Shown: piece by piece, positions 1-6,121 of the stretch | Numbering within the stretch: the first letter of the stretch is position 1 | Layout of the letters: every line of letters begins with the position of its first letter | NCBI GenBank assembly: GCA_900751665.1 | Contig: CAADSV010000189.1 | Location: forward strand, 1-7,642 | Direction: 5' to 3' | Length of the DNA stretch: 7,642 nt | Source of the DNA: an uncultured Collinsella sp. | GTDB lineage: Bacteria > Actinomycetota > Coriobacteriia > Coriobacteriales > Coriobacteriaceae | Position numbers and translations under genes: made by a program | Notes under the pieces: generated by a model | The model's input: only the letters and a program-made list of their open reading frames with translations | What the model was told of the DNA's origin: nothing | Database searches by the model: none

Positions 1-353
1 CCATCGCCGTAATCGTACTCGGCGTGCTGCGTGGCCTGTCCAAAAACATCGACGCCCGCCGCAAGGAGAACGATGCCTTTGTCACGGCGACCGCAAACGT
101 CCCCGGCCTAGGCAAGTTCGTCGCTAGCTTGGGCGGCGGGACTGCGGCCGCAAACGCTTCGCGTGCCGCTGGTACCAGCAAGGAGGACTTTGAGCGCGCC
201 AAGCGAACGGCCAAGAAGATGTGGAAGGGTCGCAAGACCACGGCCTACCTCAAGTGCCCCAACTGCGGCCAGATGCTGTCCGTCCCCAAGGGCAAGGGCA
301 AGATCCGCGTCACCTGCCCCAAGTGCCACGCCAAGATGGAGACGCGCTCCTAG
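1..353 (+). CDS. Small membrane-anchored zinc-ribbon protein, 3' part only
   Basis: The frame is open from base 3 to the TAG at 351-353 (116 visible residues), and the gene begins upstream of the window. The first visible residues (IAVIVLGVL) are hydrophobic and look like the end of a transmembrane helix. A basic, charged linker follows. The C-terminus carries two CxxC pairs, C85/C88 and C105/C108 in visible numbering, set in a KCPNCGQ...VPKGKGKI...TCPKC context that should bind one zinc ion. From memory, small Gram-positive proteins with N-terminal membrane helices and a C-terminal RVPKGKGKI-type zinc ribbon have this layout, but their function is not known to me. A GTG at 24 could be taken as a start, but it would cut into the membrane helix and has no good ribosome site, so I treat the gene as 5'-truncated by the window. 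It converges on the amidohydrolase gene and shares its terminator. Confidence 0.75.
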   Translation, partial: IAVIVLGVLRGLSKNIDARRKENDAFVTATANVPGLGKFVASLGGGTAAANASRAAGTSKEDFERAKRTAKKMWKGRKTTAYLKCPNCGQMLSVPKGKGKIRVTCPKCHAKMETRS

Positions 354-375
354 CCGCTACACCATAGGACAAAAT

Positions 376-411
376 AAAAGCCGAAGCCTCGTGTTGAGAC
401 CTCGGCTTTTT
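376..411. terminator. Bidirectional intrinsic terminator between convergent genes
   Basis: An A-run and stem (AAAAGCCGAAGCCTC) pairs across a GTGTT loop with GAGACCTCGGCTTTT. This gives about 15 bp with two mismatches, and the T-run continues to 411. The A-tract on one side and T-tract on the other let it act on both strands. It lies 23 bp after the zinc-ribbon stop codon and about 50 bp after the amidohydrolase stop codon, as expected for a shared terminator. Confidence 0.85.
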
Positions 412-459
412 GTATGGGGCGACATCATTCGATAAGGCTGTCGCCCCGTCGCGCCGCAC

Positions 460-1830
460 CTAAGCTACGCCGTCGCGAGAGAGCTCCTCTGCCAGGGCTT
501 TTGCCGGCATGTCCATAATCGCGTCGAGCTCCGCGTCAACCTCAGGGATACGCTTGACCTTGAGCTTGCGCACCAAGTCACCGCGGCACATCACATGCAT
601 CGGCTCACGCAGAGCGCGCAGGTCATCGAGCGGGTTCTCGCGCGTCACCAAAATGTCGGCCGCCTTGCCGCACTCGATCGTACCGGTCTCGTCGCCCAGG
701 CCCAGCAGCTCGGCATTGACCTGCGTGGCCGTATGCAGCGCAAACGCATTGCTCACGCTCACGTACTTGGCAAAATAGGTCACCTCGCGCCACATGTCGT
801 ACTGCGTCACGAACGGGCAGCTCGAGTCCGTGCCGAGGCCCACCTTAACGCCAGCTTCCAGGGCGGCACGGGCGCTCTCGATAATGCCCGAGCACACGAT
901 GTCGCCGTTCTTCTTTTGCGTATCGGTCGAATGGGTCTTTTCCGGGTCGAGCAACACAAACGGCAGCGCCGGGCTGATCGTACAGGTAACGCTGGGCGCA
1001 CGCCCCTCAAGCTGCGTACCCGCGGCGCCGCGGTACAGCTCCAGAATCTCAGGCGTCATCGGAGCGCCGTGCTCGATTGTGTCGACGCCGGCCTGAAGCG
1101 CGGCCTTCACACCTTCGGTGCTCTCGACATGGGCCATGACCGGAAGGCCAACCTCGTGCGCCGCCTTGCACGCCGCAGCGGCGACCTCGACCGGCATGCG
1201 TAGCACGCCCGGCTCGCCTACTTCGGTCGCGTCGAACACGCCGCCCGTCACGAACAGCTTGATGACGTCAGCGCCACGCGCGTACAAGTCGCGCACCTGT
1301 TCGGCCGCCTCGGCGGGGCTGTTAGCCACCTGGGCGAACAACCCAGCACCGTGACCACCCGGCACCGTAACGCCCGTTCCCGGCGCTACTAGGCGCGGGC
1401 CCTGATACTTGCCGGCGTCGATGGCGTTGCGCACGGCGATATCGGCAAACAGCGGATCGCCCGCACCGCGCACCGTGGTCACGCCGCTTGCCAGCTGCTG
1501 TTGGGCGCTGCCCTTGAGGATGTGGCGAACGATGGCGCGGCCCACGGGATTGTCGAGCTTCTTCATGAGTGCGCCCGCGTCGCCCGCCGAGACCGGTTTG
1601 CCCGAACCGCACAGATGCACGTGCATATTGATGAGACCCGGCATGAGATACGCACCGCCCAGGTCGATGACCTCGGCACCTACAGGCGCCTGCGCCACAG
1701 CGCTCGGACCAATCCAGGTGATGACACCGCGCTCAACGGCCACGGCCATATCGGGCTGTGGCTCCATATGCTCCGAGCCATTCAGAACGGTCGCATTGAT
1801 AAACAACGTGGGACGATCGGCAGTCGCCAT
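460..1830 (-). CDS. Metal-dependent amidohydrolase (imidazolonepropionase / Xaa-dipeptidase-like)
   Basis: This is a 456-residue cytosolic enzyme of the amidohydrolase superfamily (COG1228 type). In order it shows an N-terminal beta-sandwich segment (about 1-62), the HxH metal motif in GLINMHVHL (H70, H72), and the segment GADVIKLFVTGG with K191, which in dipeptidase-like members is the carboxylated bridging lysine. These are followed by H234 (MAHVES), H254 (IEHG) and the catalytic aspartate D335 (GLGTDSS), then a closing segment typical of the family (ETGTIECGKAADILV, about 381-395). All expected metal ligands are present, so the enzyme should be active. The likely chemistry is hydrolysis of a cyclic amide or of a dipeptide or N-acyl amino acid; the substrate cannot be read from sequence. 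The frame stays open upstream to 1959, but I chose the ATG at 1830 because AGGGAGGAG lies 6 nt before it and the extension does not look like amidohydrolase. It is the last gene of the minus-strand series and ends at the shared terminator. No metabolic partner gene is adjacent. Confidence 0.88.
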   Translation of the reverse strand: MATADRPTLFINATVLNGSEHMEPQPDMAVAVERGVITWIGPSAVAQAPVGAEVIDLGGAYLMPGLINMHVHLCGSGKPVSAGDAGALMKKLDNPVGRAIVRHILKGSAQQQLASGVTTVRGAGDPLFADIAVRNAIDAGKYQGPRLVAPGTGVTVPGGHGAGLFAQVANSPAEAAEQVRDLYARGADVIKLFVTGGVFDATEVGEPGVLRMPVEVAAAACKAAHEVGLPVMAHVESTEGVKAALQAGVDTIEHGAPMTPEILELYRGAAGTQLEGRAPSVTCTISPALPFVLLDPEKTHSTDTQKKNGDIVCSGIIESARAALEAGVKVGLGTDSSCPFVTQYDMWREVTYFAKYVSVSNAFALHTATQVNAELLGLGDETGTIECGKAADILVTRENPLDDLRALREPMHVMCRGDLVRKLKVKRIPEVDAELDAIMDMPAKALAEELSRDGVA

Positions 1831-1836
1831 ATCGAG

Positions 1837-1845
1837 CTCCTCCCT
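1837..1845 (-). promoter_or_regulatory. Ribosome binding site fixing the amidohydrolase start
   Basis: The minus strand reads AGGGAGGAG, with 6 nt to the ATG at 1830. It is strong enough to prefer this start over upstream in-frame candidates, including the one at 1959. Confidence 0.8.
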
Positions 1846-1869
1846 CACGATTAACTTGAACATTTGTCC

Positions 1870-1875
1870 ATTATC
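1870..1875 (-). promoter_or_regulatory. Possible -10 box for the amidohydrolase gene
   Basis: The minus strand reads GATAAT, which would give a leader of about 30 nt carrying the ribosome site. I see no convincing -35 hexamer 16-18 bp upstream, so this is a weak call. Confidence 0.25.
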
Positions 1876-1979
1876 GCCCAGCGCGGCAGAGTTGCTGCGG
1901 ACATATCGGTTAACGGAGAAAGGAGGAGATGCGGGGAAGGGAATGCGTTGCAGTCCCACCCCAGCGACATCCGGGAAAT

Positions 1980-2277
1980 GTCTCGATCTGTAACAGGCAG
2001 ACCGTCTTGAACCCTCAAAATGTTACAGATCGAGATCTTTCGGCACCGCGCCTAGCCTTTGTCTCAATCTGTAACAGCTGGGTCGAATTTTGGCCGTTAG
2101 ATGTTACAGATCGAGATATTCTCCAGCCCCGTTGTAAAACGTCTAAATCTGTAACAAGTAGACAGGTTTTCGGCCTCTAGATGTTACAGATTGAGATCTT
2201 TTAGCGGCAGCCAGCCTTCCGTCTCATTCTGTAACAGTAACGAGGCCAAACGGCCCCTTGTTGTTACAGATCGAGAC
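1980..2277. repeat. Array of four 57-bp palindromic units (units A-D)
   Basis: There are four units: A 1980-2036, B 2061-2117, C 2141-2197 and D 2221-2277. Each has a 16-bp left arm like GTCTCGATCTGTAACA, a 25-bp centre, and a 16-bp right arm like TGTTACAGATCGAGAT. The arms pair at 15/16 (A) or 14/16 (B, C, D), and the mismatch at the outer end is usually a G-T that would wobble in RNA. The spacers between units are 24, 23 and 23 bp, so the period is 81, 80 and 80 bp. The A-B and C-D spacers share a recognisable core (CTTT..GGCA..C....CCTT), while the B-C spacer differs. The array fills most of the gene-free stretch 1831-2318 between the nuclease-like gene and the amidohydrolase gene. It is visibly less GC-rich than the neighbouring genes. 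The structure is directly seen; its function is not known. Confidence 0.95.
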
Positions 2278-2318
2278 AAACTCGGCAGGAACAACCACAT
2301 CCGCGTCAGCTGCACCCC

Positions 2319-3413
2319 TCAGCGCCCATACCACCGGCATCTCCATTCCTCAGCCAAATCGGCCCGCTGTGGAATTCCCGCCAGCCTCATCTTCTCAGCC
2401 AGCTTCCCCGGATTCTTGAGCTCATCAAACGTAAACCTCAGCACCTTATGTCCGAGCATCGTCAGATGGGACTCTCGTTGACGTTCTGCCACGAATGGGT
2501 CGACCGACTCCCGATCCCCACCATCCTGCAGGGTATACTTTCCCTTTCCATCGAGCTCGCCAATCACGCACGTCTCGTCCTCGAGCCTCCAGAAATAGTC
2601 GACTCGAAATACCTGATTCGGATCGAGCGGGTCGCGAAACTCCACCTGCAACTCTGGCACCGAAAAACCGTATGCAATAAAGAACGCCCGAAAACGAGAC
2701 TCGCCGCCGTTTTCGGACAGCCCGTCCGCATACGACGCGATCGCCTGCGCTCTGCGATACCCGCGCTTGCCTTCACAATCCATACGAAGCCGCTCACAAA
2801 AGTCATCGCGCGATACGCCCTTTGCTCGCAACGCAGAATCGGCAATCGCCAAGCCATACGAAAACGGCGCGCGCAACAGGCAATCCTCTACCGTGCGCCA
2901 AAACGGCGTCGCCCGCACGCCGTCGACTTGTTCAAGCGCACACGCCGCCCGCGGACGCAACAGCCGGCATCCTGCACTCAGCGGCACCGAGCAACCTGTC
3001 TTAACAAGAAATCGCGGCCCGAGCAGATCATTCGGCACCTCCAGACTCCACAAAAGTGCCGCGTCATAACCCCAGAACGCCCAGTCTGGATGAAACTCCG
3101 CAAGCCCTTTGATGGTACGCAGTGCTCGCTCCGCCGGTGTCAACGCATCCCAATCATGTTGAAAGCAGAACAAATACGGCTCGGGCTCCGCAATGTCATC
3201 GGTCCCCACATGACGCCGCAGCCACATGAGATCGGCATTGTCGTGCGTCACAAGCAGCACGCCTTGTTCAGCCGCCTTCGCGAGCCTGGCAAGCATCCTA
3301 TTCCGCGCCAAGGTGTTACGTGTCGCCTGCTTGTGTTTGAAAACGGTATTAGACACTTCCATCACCACCACATCGGAGAAATGGGCCGTCGCCGCTGTTG
3401 CCGCCGCCGACAA
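2319..3413 (-). CDS. AbiEi/DUF559-like protein with predicted PD-(D/E)XK nuclease domain
   Basis: The longest frame encodes 364 residues. Residues about 30-85 (RNTLARNRMLARLAK... to ...YLFCF) could be a winged-helix segment. Residues about 90-200 match the pattern of actinobacterial AbiEi-antitoxin-like proteins (TPAERALRTIKGL, HPDWAFWGYDAALLWSL, TPFWRTVEDCLL, ADSALR). The C-terminal part resembles DUF559/Vsr-like endonuclease folds: ES at 238-239, VDYFW with D272, GELDGKGKY with E286, D288 and K290, then RQRES (311-315) and GHKVLRFTFDEL. The acidic residues expected for a metal-dependent nuclease are intact. No AbiEii-type nucleotidyltransferase toxin lies nearby, so a type IV toxin-antitoxin role is not supported. 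The start is uncertain. The TTG at 3413 sits 2 bp from palindromic unit E, while an ATG at 3362 (residue 18) begins the first segment that looks family-like; neither has a strong ribosome site. The gene is bracketed by the same palindromic repeats, with 41 bp between unit D and its stop codon. The family call is from memory of motif patterns. Confidence 0.72.
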   Translation of the reverse strand: MSAAATAATAHFSDVVVMEVSNTVFKHKQATRNTLARNRMLARLAKAAEQGVLLVTHDNADLMWLRRHVGTDDIAEPEPYLFCFQHDWDALTPAERALRTIKGLAEFHPDWAFWGYDAALLWSLEVPNDLLGPRFLVKTGCSVPLSAGCRLLRPRAACALEQVDGVRATPFWRTVEDCLLRAPFSYGLAIADSALRAKGVSRDDFCERLRMDCEGKRGYRRAQAIASYADGLSENGGESRFRAFFIAYGFSVPELQVEFRDPLDPNQVFRVDYFWRLEDETCVIGELDGKGKYTLQDGGDRESVDPFVAERQRESHLTMLGHKVLRFTFDELKNPGKLAEKMRLAGIPQRADLAEEWRCRWYGR

Positions 3414-3415
3414 AC

Positions 3416-3552
3416 GTCTTGATCTGTAACAGGAAGACAGTCTTTAAGCCTCTAGTTGTTACAGAACAAGATCTTTCGGCAGCCGCCAACCTTCCGTCTC
3501 AATCTGTAACAGTTACGGGCCCAAACAGCCGCCAAACGTTACAGATTGAGAC
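3416..3552. repeat. Array of two 57-bp palindromic units (units E-F)
   Basis: Unit E is 3416-3472 and unit F is 3496-3552, joined by a 23-bp spacer. Arm length (16 bp), centre length (25 bp) and period (80 bp) match the array at 1980-2277. The arms pair at 14/16 in E and 15/16 in F. In E, position 5 of both arms is changed together (TCTTG instead of TCTCG), so pairing is kept. The E-F pair closely resembles the C-D pair along its whole length, including the spacer and the final GAGACAAA. It lies between the 235-aa hypothetical gene and the start of the nuclease-like gene, so any promoter for the latter must overlap it or lie in its leader. Confidence 0.95.
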
Positions 3553-3588
3553 AAAGTCAGGGCTGTAGGGCGGCACCAGTCACATCCC

Positions 3589-4296
3589 CTACTCCCACTC
3601 CTGTTCGTAGATGTTGAGCGACTTCACGTAGCGCCCCTGGGCGCCCATGATGTCGCGGACCAGGCGCAAAAAGAAGCTGACGCACGAGGTGTCGAAACCG
3701 TCCTCTAGGTCCTCGGGATGCACCGCGCCCGGCCCGTCGACCGCCGTGTCGCTCAGGCGCGCGATGTCATACAGGTAGAGCTGCCCCGCCGTTAGCCAGA
3801 CGTCGTCGACGCACGCGATGCGCACCGCAATAGCACCGTCATTCCAATGCTCCTTTTGCACGATATGTGGGTCGTAGGCGTCAAAGCGACGGTCGGTGCG
3901 CGTGTCTTTCAGCACGACCATGCCGGTCGCGGGATCCTTGTCCAAAATGCCAAAGCGCGAGAAATACTGCGTGTCACGCACCTGCTTAAGACGCCCGAGC
4001 GAAGCAGGAGAAATTGACGCTGGCGGCTCGTCCACATACAGTTCCAACAGCGTCTTGCCGTGGTAATAGGGGCGCTCAAACAGCAGCCAATCGGTAAACG
4101 CCATGTTGTAGGCCATGATTTCGTTTTGAGAAGGTTCCTCACAATAGCTGAGCCACGGATCGACGATAATCTCGAACTGCTCGCGCGCCGGCTCCAGGAA
4201 TTGAAACTTCCGCAGCATCCAAAAGTGAGCCATGTCGGCAATATCGTTGCCGACGGCTTCGGCCAGCCGTGCTCGGTCAAAAACTTGGTCAGTCAT
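3589..4296 (-). CDS. Hypothetical cytosolic protein, 235 aa
   Basis: I do not recognise this protein with certainty. It has no signal peptide or membrane helix. It is acidic and rich in aromatic residues (several Trp and Tyr). It contains a compact block DWLLFERPYYHGKTLLELYV (69-88), followed by a QVRDTQYFSRFGIL segment (105-118), a VVLKDTRTDRRFDAYD segment (127-142) and a probable beta-rich stretch (IAVRIACVDDVWLTAGQLYLYD, split around 156-177). That order vaguely resembles bacterial proteins that carry a 'D-W-L-x-F-x-x-P, G-x-T' block, sometimes next to SEC-C zinc motifs, but no SEC-C cysteine cluster is present here. The ATG at 4296 is well supported by GAGGAGG 5 nt upstream. Codon use looks like that of the neighbouring genes, and the TAG stop is at 3589-3591. 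It stands alone between the gltD-side spacer and the E-F palindromes. No function can be assigned. Confidence 0.8.
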   Translation of the reverse strand: MTDQVFDRARLAEAVGNDIADMAHFWMLRKFQFLEPAREQFEIIVDPWLSYCEEPSQNEIMAYNMAFTDWLLFERPYYHGKTLLELYVDEPPASISPASLGRLKQVRDTQYFSRFGILDKDPATGMVVLKDTRTDRRFDAYDPHIVQKEHWNDGAIAVRIACVDDVWLTAGQLYLYDIARLSDTAVDGPGAVHPEDLEDGFDTSCVSFFLRLVRDIMGAQGRYVKSLNIYEQEWE

Positions 4297-4300
4297 GGCA

Positions 4301-4308
4301 TCCTCCTC
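4301..4308 (-). promoter_or_regulatory. Ribosome binding site of the 235-aa hypothetical gene
   Basis: The minus strand reads GAGGAGGA, about 5 nt before the ATG at 4296. An 11-nt palindrome CTCAA-T-TTGAG lies just upstream at 4321-4331 and could be a small operator or chance. Confidence 0.7.
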
Positions 4309-4537
4309 AAACTGATGGACCTCAATTTGAGCTTACGAGGAGGGCGAGCAGCCACTGTCAGCGCGGGCAAAATAGGCCTTCGACTGCAAACCAGATGCTG
4401 ACCAAACACTTGACGGGGCACTTGACCGAATGAGCGCACCGCAAAGAAACCGCAGGTAGACATAGACAGCCAGTTCACCCATTTGAGCCAGATGCCCGCT
4501 ACCACCACAGAAACAACAGGTGACCACAGCCCAAGAA

Positions 4538-4574
4538 GTCGACAAATGAACACCCATACGTCGACAAACGAACA
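4538..4574. repeat. Direct repeat pair GTCGACAAAYGAACA
   Basis: Two 15-bp copies (4538-4552 and 4560-4574) differ only at one T/C position and are spaced 22 bp start to start, about two helical turns. Each begins with the palindrome GTCGAC. The spacing would suit side-by-side binding of a regulator, but this is inference. Confidence 0.75.
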
Positions 4575-4591
4575 GGCGCCCCGCGAAGAGT

Positions 4592-4632
4592 GTCCCCAAC
4601 GACTAGACAAAAAAGAACGTCCCCAATGACTA
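4592..4632. repeat. Direct repeat pair GTCCCCAAYGACTA next to the gltD stop
   Basis: Two 14-bp copies (4592-4605 and 4619-4632) differ at one T/C position. They are separated by a 13-bp A-rich segment that reads as a T-run on the minus strand. The second copy ends 2 bp before the gltD stop codon. They could be a dispersed repeat remnant or part of an atypical 3' end for the gltBD transcript. Confidence 0.75.
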
Positions 4633-4634
4633 CT

Positions 4635-6116
<1,482 letters not shown>

Positions 6117-6121
6117 GGCAC

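Larger units (their letters stand above)
4297..4634. other. Gene-free 338-bp spacer between gltD and the hypothetical gene
   Basis: Minus-strand frames of 88 and 105 codons run through here, but they have no ribosome site or convincing protein character, so I call no gene. The stretch is less GC-rich than its surroundings. It holds three sets of short direct repeats: CACTTGAC at 4407-4414 and 4419-4426, GTCGACAAAYGAACA at 4538-4574, and GTCCCCAAYGACTA at 4592-4632. I see no classic hairpin terminator after gltD, although the minus strand has a TTCTTTTTTG run at about 4609-4618. No clear -35/-10 pair was found for the downstream gene. Confidence 0.6.

Noticed and set aside
1831..1959. N-terminal extension of the amidohydrolase from the start at 1959
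   Set aside because: The extra 43 residues lack family character, and a strong ribosome site precedes the ATG at 1830.
1980..2277. CRISPR array
   Set aside because: The repeats alternate in orientation and are only 16 bp, spacers between units are themselves partly conserved, and no cas gene is present.
1980..2277. GlnR-like nitrogen regulator sites (GTTAC-n6-...)
   Set aside because: Only the GTTAC half matches; the second half is AGAC, and the array is not upstream of gltBD.
2448..3422. Plus-strand frame of 324 codons opposite the nuclease-like gene
   Set aside because: Its product is Arg/His/Pro-rich without recognisable motifs, while the minus strand gives a coherent AbiEi/DUF559-like protein. 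It is a GC-rich shadow.
1980..3552. Integron attC sites flanking a gene cassette
   Set aside because: The arms do not fit the RYYYAAC/GTTRRRY core sites, several units stand in tandem without genes, and no integrase is seen.
4293..4610. Small minus-strand membrane protein gene (105 or 88 codons)
   Set aside because: Hydrophobic stretches occur but there is no ribosome site, the frame runs through the short direct repeats, and it overlaps the next gene's ribosome site.
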